This document shows positions 8,770 to 18,719 of a DNA stretch of 64,000 bases, one piece after another. The notes beneath the pieces were generated by a model, which worked only from the letters and a program-made list of their open reading frames with translations, did no database searches and was not told the DNA's origin. Position 1 is the first letter of the stretch; every line of letters begins with the position of its first letter. The position numbers and the translations under genes were made by a program. Source of the stretch: Vulcanisaeta distributa JCM 11213 (lineage in GTDB: Archaea; Thermoproteota; Thermoprotei; Thermoproteales; Thermocladiaceae); NCBI GenBank assembly GCA_001316125.1, contig BBCS01000009.1, positions 16,452 through 80,451 on the forward strand. The letters run 5' to 3'.

Positions 8770-10242
8770 TCACCACCATTCCTTGGCTACACCCTTTATT
8801 TTTGAATATTCATATAACGCCCACAACGCTTAGCAGCCCTGTGCGGTGCGTGGTAAACAGGTATTCCATTCTCCTCCAGGTAACTCTCAAACTTAGCCAC
8901 GTACTCGTTACCGCCAAAGCTAACGACAACTATCGCTTATTAAATCTCTTAGCCTCGATTATGTAATTGCCCAGGTTCGCCGTTAGGCCTGGTATCTGCA
9001 TTAAGGCTATTATTAACGCCATATCGACATAGCTCGTTGGTAGTACAGTGTCTAGGACGAACTTGTACATGGCGTCCGTGGCACTACCCGTCAAGTCAAT
9101 CGGGTTACGGGTAACGGCTAAAGGAGGTAGTTGCTTCCTCAGTATTTCCTGAAGGCTTTCGGATAGTTCAAGAACCTGTAGTCCACGCATGTCCAGGGCA
9201 TCCACGGATTGAATCCCCCCCATACCACCACTATCGGTTATAACCAACACCCTGTTACCCCTGGGTAGTGGTTGTGTGGCCAGTGCCTTGGCCATGTCGA
9301 AGGCATCCGTCAGATTATCTGCCTCAATGACATTGGCCTGCCTTAGCATTGCCCTGTAAATCTCGTAATTACCTGCCAGAGCAGCCGTGTGAGACTTAAC
9401 AGCGCCTGTTGCCGCCTTAGTCCTACCAGCCTTATAAACTACTATTGGCTTAACACTGGACACCTCCTTCATGACCTCGAGCAATTTCTTCCCCCTCTCC
9501 AGGGTACTTCAATCCCTCCATGTACATAACAATGACCTTGACCCTACCATCCTGGCAAAGTACTCAAGAAGCTCTGCCTCATTAATATCGAGCTTATTTC
9601 CATAGTTTACAGCTAACCCAACGCCTATATTTCTCCTGGCTGCCCAATCAAGGATTGCACCAGCACAGCACCACTTTGGCTAATTAAGGCTACGGGACCG
9701 GGTTTGGGCCTGCCCATCCTATCCTCGGGAAGAAAGAATGTGTCTAGGCCATTAAAGGCATTGTAAACGCCAATGCAGTTGGGACCAAGCACTCTAATGC
9801 GGTTTTGAACAACCTTCCTCAACTCCTCCTCAAGCTTAGCGCCCTCCTCACCAACTTCACTGAAACCACCGCTGATTATTATCGTGACCTTAGCACCCTT
9901 TCTGGCGCACTCATCCGCGACCTTAGGAACAGCCGGCGCCGGAACAACGATGACCGCTAAGTCAATATTGTCCTGAATATCGAGTATTGACTTATAGTAC
10001 TTAACGCCATTGACCTCATCATACTTGGGATTGACTAGGTAAACTTTACCCTTAAATTTAGTGAGTAGGTTTTTCGTGATGACACCGCCGACACTGTTCT
10101 CCCTAGGTGTGGCCCCCCCGATTATCGCGACGGACCTTGGATTAAACAATAAATCGAGTGGTGACGTGATTGTTAATGATGCTTCAGAGACCGCCTTAGC
10201 CTCCTGCGGTTGCTGTTTTTGCTCCTCCATAGAAATCGACAC
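8770..10242 (-). CDS. acdA: ADP-forming acyl-CoA (acetyl-CoA) synthetase, alpha subunit
   Basis: CoA-binding alpha subunit. The N-terminus contains FNPRSVAIIGA(T), a Rossmann fold, LGPNCIGVYN and LISQSGAV. The downstream piece has KAGRTKAATGAVKSHTAALAG, with the active-site histidine in SHTAALAG, then ITDSGGMGG and NPIDLTGSA. The tail in another frame is GIPVYHAPHRAAKALWAL..., ending TGA 8770, once a lost G near 8829 is restored. Breaks are near 9630, 9490, 8935 and 8829. Start is GTG 10242, or ATG 10230 inside it. The enzyme acts with AcdB immediately downstream. The divergent aminotransferase begins 190 bases away across a shared AT-rich promoter region. Confidence 0.88.
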
Positions 10243-10399
10243 TCATCTCAACCTATTCTTAAAAAACCTTTCTAAATGAATAAATAGTCTATGTATTTTT
10301 ATAGATTATACCTGTTGAAAGAAATTTTCTCAAAAAATACTGAAGATATTATGGAAAAAATATTATATACCTTATGGAAAGGATAACTAGCAGATTAAA

Positions 10400-10407
10400 C
10401 TTAAAAG
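10400..10407 (+). promoter_or_regulatory. TATA box of the class III aminotransferase gene
   Basis: cttaaaag lies 23-30 bases before ATG 10430, the spacing expected for archaeal leaderless transcripts. The surrounding 10243-10429 is AT-rich and must also hold the promoter for acdA on the other strand. Confidence 0.55.
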
Positions 10408-10429
10408 GAGCGAGCATTTAATTAACTTA

Positions 10430-11751
10430 ATGGGAAGGACCGAGGAAATCCTTAAGGAGCTAGATGAATACCTAATGACGAACTTATACCCAACCCACAG
10501 GATTGTTGTTAGGGAGGCCCGCGATGTTTATGTTTATGATGTTGATGGAAATACTTACCTGGACTTCATGACCGTAGTAACCACGGCACTACTCGGTCAT
10601 AACCCGCCGGGACTTGCCGACGCGATCACTGAGACTGCAAAGCGATTAATTGCTGGCAATGGCTATAACTGGTACACGGAGGAACTACTTAATGCAGCAA
10701 AGGCCGTGTTAAGCCTATTCCCCCCCGACAGGAACATGTATAATAAGGTCCACTTCAAGCTAAGTGGCTCTGAGGGCATTGAGTTAGCGCTTAAGATTGC
10801 AAAGAGGTACACGAAGAACACGTACGTGATGTACCTAATGGGTGGTTATCACGGTAGGACATACCTAACTGGTTCATACCATGGAATGAGGAGGAAGGAG
10901 TATGGACCATTACCGCCAGGCACGTTAATAGCGCCATTCCCATACCCGTACAGATGCCCATTTGGTGATATGCCGCCAGAGGAGTGTGGTAAGGCTGCCG
11001 TCGAAACCATCGAGTATTACATTAATTACGTGGCCATTAAGGACGTGTGTTGCCTAGTCACTGAGCCTATACAGGGTGTTGGCGGTATCGTGGTGCCACC
11101 AATGGACTTTTTCGAAAGACTGAAGAAGGTCCTCGATACATACGGCATATTGCTAATATTTGATGAGGTCCAGAGTGGCATGGGTAGGACCGGCACCACC
11201 TGGGCCTTCGAGCAATTCAACGTTAAGCCTGACATAGTTGTTGCGGCTAAGGGCATGACTGGTGGATTGCCAGCATCAGCCGTCGTGACTAGGAAGGAGA
11301 TTGCCTCTGCAATGCAGTTGAATGATGAGCACTCGACCTTTGGAGCCTCGGCGTTAATTATGGCCGCCGTTAAGGCAACCGTTGATTACTACAACATGCA
11401 TAAGGAGGAGCTGTTAAGTAATGCCAAGAGGATGGGTGAGTATGCAATGAAGAGATTGATGGAGCTTTACGATAAGCACCCACTGATTGGTGAGGTCAGG
11501 GGGTTAGGCTCATGATTGGTATTGAACTAGTTAAGAATAGGAAGACTAAGGAGCCAGCGACTAAGGAGACGAGCGACATATGCCTTAACAGGGCATTGAA
11601 GAGGGGCGTGCTATTCGTGACTAGTGGTTGGAATGGCAACGTCATTAGGTTTGCGCCGCCATTAACCGTCAAGCAGGAGCACATTGATAAGGCAATAGAC
11701 GTACTTGATAAGTCACTTGGTGAGGTGGAGAGGGAGGAGAATATTAAGTAA
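10430..11751 (+). CDS. Class III PLP-dependent aminotransferase (4-aminobutyrate type)
   Basis: A near full-length fold-type I transaminase of about 440 residues. Visible landmarks are DGNTYLDFMTVV, HFKLSGSEGIELALKIAKRY, the PLP-aspartate region LLIFDEVQSGMGRTG, and the Schiff-base lysine in VAAKGMTGGLPASAVV. The C-terminus (MIGIELVKN..., VIRFAPPLT) is in another frame after one lost C near 11510 (GLG-LMIGIE expected). The family transfers an amino group from omega-amino acids (GABA, ornithine, beta-alanine) to 2-oxoglutarate. The exact substrate cannot be read here. The sequence PEECGKAAVETIEYY is typical of 4-aminobutyrate-like members. It sits divergent from the acyl-CoA synthetase genes. 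Confidence 0.88.
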
Positions 11752-11789
11752 AATTAGTTTATTTTCCTGTGTAAAAACTATTTTTGATT

Positions 11790-12216
11790 TTAATTCTCGT
11801 TGAGAACCCTCCTTATTTTATCAGCAATTATCTTCTTAGGCACAGCACCAATCACGAAATCCGCGGGCTCACCATCCTTAAATATTATCACAGTAGGTAG
11901 GCTCATCACATCATACTTAGCAGCAACGTCGGGCCACTCCTGAGTATTCAACCTACCAAAACCAACACACGGCATCTCCTTAGCCAGCGCCTTTAAGATC
12001 GGCTCAAGTAGAAAACACGGCGCACACCAGCGCCCAGAAATCAACAACCACAACCCTCTTACTCCTTATGAAATCATCAAAATTATCCCCCCCACTCAAC
12101 TCAACAGGCTCATTACCCACAGCCTTAGCTAACTCCCTAGCCTTCTTCTCCAATAACTTGCTCAACTCCTCATCCTCCTTATCACCCATATTACTGTTCA
12201 TATTACTCGCCGCCAT
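11790..12216 (-). CDS. Thioredoxin-fold protein with WCAPC motif
   Basis: A thioredoxin domain of about 105 residues behind an N-terminal charged, probably coiled-coil extension (EDEELSKLLEKKARELAKA). The VVVVDFWA strand, WCAPC active site and the cis-proline region SLPTVIIFKDGEP are all present, so it should be redox-active. The frame breaks exactly before WCAPC (about 12030), where two bases are missing or one extra is present. About 142 residues in total, longer than a minimal thioredoxin (about 105) because of the extension. Start at ATG 12216. Cytoplasmic, no signal peptide. Confidence 0.85.
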
Positions 12217-12359
12217 ACCTAAGGCGGGAAACTGCCAATTTAAAGCGTTTACTCAGTCAATAATTAGACAGGAAATACAGACTCAACACCACACTTAAAC
12301 TCATAATAACCATTAAGAAACCTCCTAACACAGCACCAATAAACAATCAGGGCAAAAAA

Positions 12360-12368
12360 CTTAAATTC
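12360..12368 (+). promoter_or_regulatory. TATA box of tRNA-Asp
   Basis: cttaaattc ends about 24 bases before the tRNA 5' end, the expected distance for an archaeal promoter. Confidence 0.5.
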
Positions 12369-12391
12369 TCAATAAAGCCAATCACTACGTA

Positions 12392-12474
12392 GCCCCCCCG
12401 GTGGTATAGCCCGGTCTAGTATGGCGGCCTGTCGAGCCGCAGACCCGGGTTCAAATCCGGCCGGGGGGGCGCCA
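12392..12474 (+). tRNA. tRNA-Asp (GTC), with corrupted stem lengths
   Basis: The D arm (GGTATAGCCCGGTCTAGTA), the anticodon loop CTGTCGA with anticodon GTC, a T loop TTCAAAT and an encoded CCA end identify tRNA-Asp. The acceptor strands read as G-C7-GG and CCG7C, which would make a 10-bp stem. Reducing both runs to four gives the regular 7-bp stem GCCCCGG/CCGGGGC. The T stem is one C short on its 3' side (CCGG instead of CCCGG). The gene is surely a real tRNA. The odd lengths are best read as sequence errors. Confidence 0.93.
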
Positions 12475-12868
12475 GAGCTGCATTTAATCCTTCCCAATTC
12501 ATCGCCGTGGTTAATTACATTTATTGGCGGCCAGTTATGTAAGGCTTAATATACGTGGCTGTATGATATATTATCTTATCTAGGAAATATGGTTAATTGA
12601 TCATTAATAACCATTGATGAAACATTAACATAGGCTATTAATTTTTAGTAGTATTTAAATTAGTTAGTAATAAGGGCATAAAGTCTCATGACCTTAGAGT
12701 ACTGCCATATGCTTTTATTCTTGTCTTTCTCCTTACAGCCATTGTATGATTCATCTTGAAGTATTATTAATATTTAATAATACTTCTTTCTTTAGTGGTA
12801 AGATACATTAATTAACTAGTACGGTTACTTTGTTTATGAAAAGAGAACTTATAATATAGGGTATAGAG
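12475..12868. other. Intergenic region of about 390 bases
   Basis: No convincing ORF on either strand. AT-rich throughout. It contains the 29-base perfect palindrome at 12758-12786 and, near its end, the probable TATA box (acttataata, 12848-12857) of the downstream D-aminoacylase gene. Confidence 0.6.
12758..12786. promoter_or_regulatory. Perfect 13-bp-arm palindrome, probable operator
   Basis: The arms are GAAGTATTATTAA and its exact reverse complement TTAATAATACTTC, separated by TAT. It lies about 95 bases before ATG 12881 and about 60 before the TATA-like element. An arm length of 13 with no mismatch in this AT-rich spacer suggests a binding site for a dimeric regulator. A hairpin or terminator role is less likely without a flanking gene end nearby. 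Confidence 0.6.
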
Positions 12869-12880
12869 GTGATGTTGATT

Positions 12881-14520
12881 ATGTATGATGTTGTTATTAG
12901 GAATGGTATTGTTTATGATGGGATTAATATTGAGCCTAGGAGGGTTGATATTGCCATTGAGGGTGAAAGAATAGTATACATCGGCGATTTAAGGGATGCA
13001 AGGGCGGACATTATTATTGATGCCAGTAAGAAGGTTGTGGCTCCAGGCTTCATAGACATGCACTCCCACTCTGATAATACAATTCTGATTTACCCAGACT
13101 CAAGTAGTAAGATTAGGCAGGGAGTAACTACGGAGGTTGTGGGTAATTGTGGTGTGTCCATGGCTCCCGTAAGTAAGGATAAGCTGGAACTTCTAAAGAA
13201 GTTTATTAATCAATACTTCCCTGGCCTGAGTTATCTCCTTGATTGGAACTGGAGGTCTCTCAGGGATTATTATAAGATTGTTGAGACTGTTAAGCCTGCC
13301 GTTAACTTAGTTCCGTTGGTTGGGCATCATACATTGAGGATAGCCGTGATGGGTTTTGAAGCTAGGGATCCGACTGATTCTGAGTTGAATGAGATGAGGA
13401 AGTTGCTTGAGGAAGAGATGCAGAATGGCATGTGGGGCTTGAGTACGGGCTTATTCTATGCGCCAGGTAGTTTTTGCAAAGACTGAGGAAGTTATTGAGC
13501 TAGCAAAGGTGGTTAGGAAGTATGATGGTATTTACGCGAGTCATATTAGGGATGAGGCCCGTGGAGTTTTATCCGCAATTGAGGAGGCGATAAGGATTGG
13601 TAGGGAGGCGGGAGTATCCGTGCAAATATCGCATATTAAAGCCATGGGTAGGGCCCAATGGGGGTCTTAGTACCAAGATTATTGAGATTATCAATAGGGC
13701 GAGGATGGAGGGTTTAGATATACATGCAGATGTCTATCCGTATGATGCCGGTCAAACGGCACTATTACAGGCATTGCCTGATTGGGCTAAGGAGGGTGGT
13801 ACCGATAAGGCACTCGAGAGGTTAATGGATAACGAGGTTGCAGAGAGGATTAGGGTTGAAATGGAGGAAGGTAAAATGAAGGGTCAGAATTTCGTGTATG
13901 AGGTTGGTTGGGGGGGGAACATAATAATAGCCGCCACGGAGCTTGGTGAGCGTGATATTGAGGGTAGGAGTATTCAGGAAATAGCGAGCAAGGAGGGTAA
14001 GAGACCCTTTGATGTGTTTAGGGAGGTTTTGATTAGGAATCACGGTAATGTCAGTATGATAGTTAGGGCTATGAGTGAGGATGATATAGTGAACTTCATA
14101 AAGCAGGACTTCATATACATTGGGTCTGACCAAAACGGTATTAGGCCTGGTTATGGACCATTGGGTGGTAAACAGCACCCAAGGGCTTATGGAACCTTCC
14201 CCCCCAGAGTGATCAGAAGGTATGCCCTTGAGAAGGGAGTAATTTCGTTGGGGGAAGGCCATTGCAAAAATGACGGGCATGCCAGCGAAAAGATTAGGCC
14301 TTAAGGATAGGGGCATGATTAAGGAGGGCTATTATGCGACATAGTCATCTTTGACCCTGAAAGAATAGCTGATCGAGCAACGTACTTAGAACCAACGCTA
14401 TACCCCCCCGATGGTATTGAGTACGTAATAGTTAATGGAAAAATAACAGTTAGAAATGGGTATGAAGTAGGTACGAGAAATGGAAAGGTACTATGGAGGT
14501 ATGAGCATATGCAGAAATGA
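12881..14520 (+). CDS. D-aminoacylase / N-acyl-D-amino-acid deacylase family amidohydrolase
   Basis: A metal-dependent amidohydrolase of about 545 residues. The metal-binding HxH is in GFIDMHSHSDN; GVTTEVVGNCG follows, then GLSTGL(F)YAPGSF, YASHIRDEA and ISHIKAMG (further histidine ligands), the catalytic Asp region YIGSDQNG, and the closing IEYVIVNG. The family removes acyl groups from N-acyl-D-amino acids or opens related cyclic amides. Frame breaks lie near 13475 (T4 read as T5), 13665 (G4 read as G5), 14255 and 14335. A start at ATG 12881, with GAGGTGAT eight to twelve bases upstream, is preferred over GTG 12869. It leads a likely catabolic cluster with the transporter and second amidohydrolase downstream. 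Confidence 0.82.
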
Positions 14521-14574
14521 TGGGAACTATCAAAATGTTAATATTTTATATCTTCCAATGAGCTAAATAATTTC

Positions 14575-14607
14575 TAGTATATATAATATCCTATATACTA
14601 TATAGTA
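14575..14607. promoter_or_regulatory. Overlapping inverted repeats upstream of the MHS-type transporter
   Basis: TAGTATATA (14575-14583) is matched by TATATACTA (14592-14600) with an 8-base spacer, and a perfect 12-base palindrome TACTATATAGTA overlaps at 14596-14607. Both lie about 105-135 bases before ATG 14712. A TATA-like aatatttaaatatg occurs at about 14677-14690. They may be operators, but AT richness makes chance palindromes common here. Confidence 0.35.
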
Positions 14608-14711
14608 ATTATTATTAGTATTATTATGATTTAATAGCACGCTTTATTATACTTTATGAAAAATAAAAGTATGATAATATTTAAATATGGTGAAATTGAT
14701 GCAAAATTTTA

Positions 14712-16010
14712 ATGGGAGGACAAGAGGTTCAGGTACCAACCAGTGAAATGTTAAAGGTATCTGTAGCCTCCTCGTTAGGTATAGCCTTCGAGTTCTACGA
14801 CTTCCTGATCTTTGGCTATGCAGCGCCTGTAATTGCTAAGCTTTTCTTCCCAATGATGAGCGGATTACTTGCATTAATATATGCCTTCATAACCTTTGCC
14901 GTAGGCTTCGCAGGCAGGCCTCTTGGTGCTATTATCTTTGGGCATCTTGGTGATAAGATTGGTAGGAAATATACGCTTGTCTTCACGATATCGCTCATGG
15001 GAGCGGCAAGTCTGGCGCTGGCTTTATTACCGACATACTTCCAGATAGGTATCTGGGCACCAATATTATTAGCCATATTTAGGTTTCTCCAGGGTTTATC
15101 ACTTGGTGGCGAATTTGGTGGTGGAATAACATTAACTGGCGAGTTTGCACCAACTTTAAGTCGTGCCTTTTGGGTTAGTGTCGCTCAGACAGCCCAGGGC
15201 TCTGGTCCATTACTCGCCGTGGGACTTTTAGGTCTACTTACCTACCTATACGGTGAGTCCTGGTTCGCAAGTATTGGTTGGAGGATAATGTTTGGACTTG
15301 GCGTTGTGATAGCCATAATAGGGGTCTACATTAGATTAAGGATTAGTGAGTCACCTATCTTCGCAAGATTAAAATCCAGGGGCAATATATCTAGGTTACC
15401 ATTGGTGGATGCCTTTAGGGCTGGCTATTGGAAGAGGATTTTACTCGGACTCGGCTTTATAATTGGCGGTACCGCCATGACATACGCAAGCGGCGTCTTC
15501 GCAATCGCCTATCTGGAGAGTGTTATACATGTACCTGCGGTTGAGGCATCATTAGCGCTCGTTATTGGATATACAGTATTGATAATATTCTCACCAATAT
15601 TCGGCTCACTGGCTGATAAGTATGGTAGGAAGCCATTTATGATAGCCTATGCGGTGGGTACGATAATATTCATCTACCCATACTTCCTATTATTATCAAC
15701 AGGGCAATTACCATTAATAATATTAGCACAGGCCATATATAACTTCATGGCATCGTGGTTCAACGGCGCCTATGCAACAATGTTACTTGAAATGTTTCCA
15801 ACCAAGGCTAGGTATACTGCATTATCCTTTATATACCATGTTGGCGTAGCTGCCTTTGGTGGGACAACACCCTTCATAGCCACATACCTTATATACACAA
15901 CACATTATAAATTGGCACCAATTTATTGGGGGGGCTGGTTTGGAATGGCAATAACCCTAATAGCCTTTATATTAGCTAAAGAGACAAAAGGTATTGACCT
16001 CAATTATTAA
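14712..16010 (+). CDS. MFS transporter of the metabolite:H+ symporter (MHS) type
   Basis: An intact 432-residue, 12-helix major facilitator protein. MHS hallmarks are visible: FEFYDFLIFGYAAPVIAKLFFP at helix 1, the loop GDKIGRKYTL between helices 2 and 3, LQGLSLGGEFGG in helix 4, and a second-half loop SLADKYGRKPF. Relatives import carboxylates, shikimate, betaine or proline with protons. The substrate is not readable, but flanking deacylases suggest an acylated amino acid, peptide or amide. The extra glycine at G7 15927 probably reflects a length error. The start follows a TATA-like element at about 25 bases. Confidence 0.88.
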   Translation: MGGQEVQVPTSEMLKVSVASSLGIAFEFYDFLIFGYAAPVIAKLFFPMMSGLLALIYAFITFAVGFAGRPLGAIIFGHLGDKIGRKYTLVFTISLMGAASLALALLPTYFQIGIWAPILLAIFRFLQGLSLGGEFGGGITLTGEFAPTLSRAFWVSVAQTAQGSGPLLAVGLLGLLTYLYGESWFASIGWRIMFGLGVVIAIIGVYIRLRISESPIFARLKSRGNISRLPLVDAFRAGYWKRILLGLGFIIGGTAMTYASGVFAIAYLESVIHVPAVEASLALVIGYTVLIIFSPIFGSLADKYGRKPFMIAYAVGTIIFIYPYFLLLSTGQLPLIILAQAIYNFMASWFNGAYATMLLEMFPTKARYTALSFIYHVGVAAFGGTTPFIATYLIYTTHYKLAPIYWGGWFGMAITLIAFILAKETKGIDLNY

Positions 16011-16071
16011 ATCTTCTTAGATAATGATGAATAAAATTAAACTTAAAAACATCAATCCGCACTATATTCAT

Positions 16072-17338
16072 ATGGCCAGTACTACCTATGACCTAGTCAT
16101 AAGGGGGGGTGGTTATGTTTTTGATGGTGAGAGGGTCATCGGTAGGCGGAACGTATACGTTAAGGGTAATGTCATAGTTAAGGTGACTACGGAGGAGTTG
16201 GGTGCGGTTAATGAGGTTGATGCGAGGGACATGTTTGTGATGCCCGGATTAATAGATGCGCACCTGCATTTAACGGGTATTAAGGGTGGTAGTTTGTTCA
16301 TGGGTTACATCCTTGATGATGCACGGATTAGGCTACTCAGGGCGGCTAACTGGGCTAGGGAATTATTGATTGCTGGTTTTACGACAGTTAGGGACTGCGG
16401 CGAGCCAAATTCGATAGCGCTTAGAAATGCAATAAGTGAGGGGGGGATCATACCAGGGCCCAGGATAATAGCGGCTGGGGGGGCGCATTAACGCAGACCT
16501 TCGGCCATGGTGAATTAAGCCACTCAATACCACTTGAGTGGAGTGTTGAGTTGGGCTTTGCCGAGATATGCGATGGCGTTGATGAGTGTAGGAAGGCCGC
16601 CAGGAAGGTTCTCAGGGGGGTGGTGCCGACTTCATTAAGATCATGGCCACCGGTGGTGTATTATCACAGCGCGATAGGCCCGAGTGGCCTCAATTCACGT
16701 TCGATGAGATTAAGGCCATAGTCCAGGAGGCCGAGAAGGTGGGAACGTACGTAGCTGCTCACGCACATGGTGACCTGGGGGGGCTAGGGTGGCCATTGAG
16801 GCTGGTGTTAGGACTATTGAACACGGCACATTACTGAAGGATGAGACGCTAAAGTTAATGGCTGAGAGGGATGTTTCGTTGACGCCGACCATGGCAATTC
16901 AGGAGTTGATTTATAGGTATGGGAAGCAGATAGGCATTGACCATGGGGGGGCCTGGAGAAGATTGCGGAGGTTAGGGAGAGCATTGCCAACGTGGTTAGG
17001 AAGGCGAGGGAGTATGGGGGTTACGATAATAATGGGCACAGACCTAGGCTTCAAGACCAACCTGGACATTGACATGGGCAAGAACTGGGTAGAGCTTCAG
17101 CTAATGACGGAACTCGGCGGTTTAAGCAACATTGACGCATTAAAGGCAGCTACATCGAATGCTGCACGAATGCTCGGGATAAACGTGGGGGTTAATCAGG
17201 GAGGGAAGGCTTGCGGACATAGTGTTGATTAATGGAAATCCCATCGAGAACATCAAGGACGTATCAAGGATAATCACGGTAATAAGGGATGGGAAGATCG
17301 TGGTGGAGAAAGGCAAATTAATCTATGATTTTAAGTAA
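16072..17338 (+). CDS. Imidazolonepropionase/prolidase-like amidohydrolase
   Basis: A metal-dependent amidohydrolase of about 410 residues: DAHLHLTG (HxH), TTVRDCG, ADFIKIMATGGV (with the metal-bridging lysine of the family), VAAHAHG, RTIEHGT and the catalytic IMGTDLGF. This pattern is that of the Xaa-Pro dipeptidase/imidazolonepropionase-related group. Frame breaks occur near 16485, 16617 (G4 read as G6), 16780, 16950 and 17200. TATA-like aacttaaaa (16040-16048) lies about 25 bases before ATG 16072, favouring that start over ATG 16024. The gene follows the transporter closely and probably belongs to the same catabolic set. Confidence 0.8.
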
Positions 17339-17928
17339 AAAGCATTTCCCACTATCACCCACTTCTAATACCCAAGCAGTATCACCCTTGCTCTGGCATC
17401 TCCCACATTCTCCTTAGGTATGTCTCTGCAATCATCATCCTCTCCCTAAAGCCCTTCCAAGATACCTCATGCTCAAGGCATTGAGTATTACCTCAATACA
17501 TCAATACCTACTTCACAAACTTTCTTGCTCAATGTTCTTCGTTAATTTTCAATAACGGGTGAGGATGTTGAGCTTCTTAAGTTCTTAACCCACTTAATGT
17601 GGGGGGGTGATGTTGAGGGTTCGGTCATGGATGAGGCTGGCGCAGGCCTAGACGCGGTGACTGTGTACCTAGAGGATGAGTATTGGAAAAGACCTAAGGA
17701 GGTGGCTAGGGACCTCAAGATCCTAATTAGGTTAAGCCAAGTCCAAGCTCTAACGAAGATGGTAGAGAATCCATTTATTTTAATGTATCAAAATGTATCA
17801 AATTCTTATTTAGTTTTCCTTACATTATTATGGTGCGTTAATGCATTAATGCTTAGCTTGTTTTAGTGTGTTAACTTTATTTGATTTTAGTGCAGTGGTT
17901 TATTAAGTGTCGCATTGGTCATGGTCAT
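17339..17928. other. Region of about 590 bases without a secure gene
   Basis: The reverse strand at about 17390-17500 gives a charged, helix-rich fragment (EHEVSWKGFRERM..., ETYLRRMWEMPEQG), and the forward strand at 17597-17866 gives an 89-codon ORF with a charged first half (YLEDEYWKRPKEVARDLKILIRL) and an AT-rich, hydrophobic tail. Neither resembles a family I can name. They may be remnants of small genes. The spacer also carries the promoter of the NifX-like gene at 17929. Confidence 0.4.
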
Positions 17929-18345
17929 ATGGTAAGGATTGCGGTAGCTACAGATGATGGAAAGTCGGTAAGTGATGGTCACTTTGCGCATGCTAAGAAA
18001 TACGTAATATACGAACTTAATGAGGATACTAAGGATATTAAGCTCGTGGAGAGTAGGGATAATCCCCCCCTTGGCAATATCCCAGATACTGATGATCCGG
18101 CCGTGATCCATGAAGCGCTGTCTGAATTAGGAATTCCAATGCATGGTGTCGCTAAGTATCAATGGCTTCATGAGAATGTGTTAAGGGATGTTGACGCGGT
18201 AATAGCCAGTGGGGCTTGTGAGACAAGTTATGAGTATTTTACGTCAATGGGTGTCCAGTTATTCTTTGTTGAGCCGGGTACCCCCCCAATAGATACGCTT
18301 ATTGAGCAGTTGAGAAACGCGGTCGATGAAGAGGATATTAAGTGA
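17929..18345 (+). CDS. Dinitrogenase iron-molybdenum cofactor biosynthesis (NifX/NafY)-domain protein
   Basis: 139 residues from ATG 17929. MVRIAVATDDGKSVSDGHFAHAKKYVIYEL is the typical strand and loop of the NifX/NafY fold, and the later VDAVIASGAC and SMGVQLFFVE complete it. The family binds Fe-S or metal clusters. Many archaeal members occur without nitrogenase and their role is unknown. No nif genes are visible here. An upstream in-frame extension to 17881 is unlikely to be translated, because the fold begins at the chosen ATG. A small cysteine-rich metal-binding protein is convergent just downstream. Confidence 0.8.
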   Translation: MVRIAVATDDGKSVSDGHFAHAKKYVIYELNEDTKDIKLVESRDNPPLGNIPDTDDPAVIHEALSELGIPMHGVAKYQWLHENVLRDVDAVIASGACETSYEYFTSMGVQLFFVEPGTPPIDTLIEQLRNAVDEEDIK

Positions 18346-18395
18346 TTATTCCTGGTGATTTAGCTTAATTGAATCTTAAAAAGACAGATTAATTT

Positions 18396-18608
18396 TTACA
18401 ACACATCTCTTCTTAATGAATTCCTTCCCTTATGTGGTTCCTGATTCCTTACCCACCTTCTTAGGAATTCATTATAGCATTCCTCGGAGCAGAAAACCCA
18501 TGGCTTATTTACACAGCATGTCTTAACTACTATTGGCTGACCAATTATTATCCTTCCGCAGTTCGAGCACCTTAATTGTCCCTGCACATTATTTAGTATG
18601 AATGGCAT
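18396..18608 (-). CDS. Small TRASH-like zinc-binding protein
   Basis: 70 residues: CSNC near the N-terminus, then CCVNK...FCSEEC and a helix (YNEFLRRW). This resembles the TRASH/treble-clef metal-binding fold used in archaeal metal sensing and trafficking. No DNA-binding domain is attached. It is convergent with the NifX-like gene; both could handle metals (inference). Start ATG 18608, with a TATA-like stretch upstream on that strand. Confidence 0.65.
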   Translation of the reverse strand: MPFILNNVQGQLRCSNCGRIIIGQPIVVKTCCVNKPWVFCSEECYNEFLRRWVRNQEPHKGRNSLRRDVL

Positions 18609-18719
18609 TGGATTAATTCCTGAATCGAAGTTTAAAAGGTGCAGCCGTTAACCGCTTTGTCTAGTTTTTGGCATAATGTTTATAACTTGTTTATTAATGA
18701 TCAATAACCTAGTGATTAC

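Noticed and set aside
8559..8779. ATG at 8779 as the acdB start
   Set aside because: It lies inside the end of acdA and depends on an inflated C7 run; ATG 8761 gives the normal start and gene spacing.
12758..12786. The palindrome as a rho-independent terminator or CRISPR repeat
   Set aside because: AT-only arms without a following T tract at a gene end, a single copy and no spacers.
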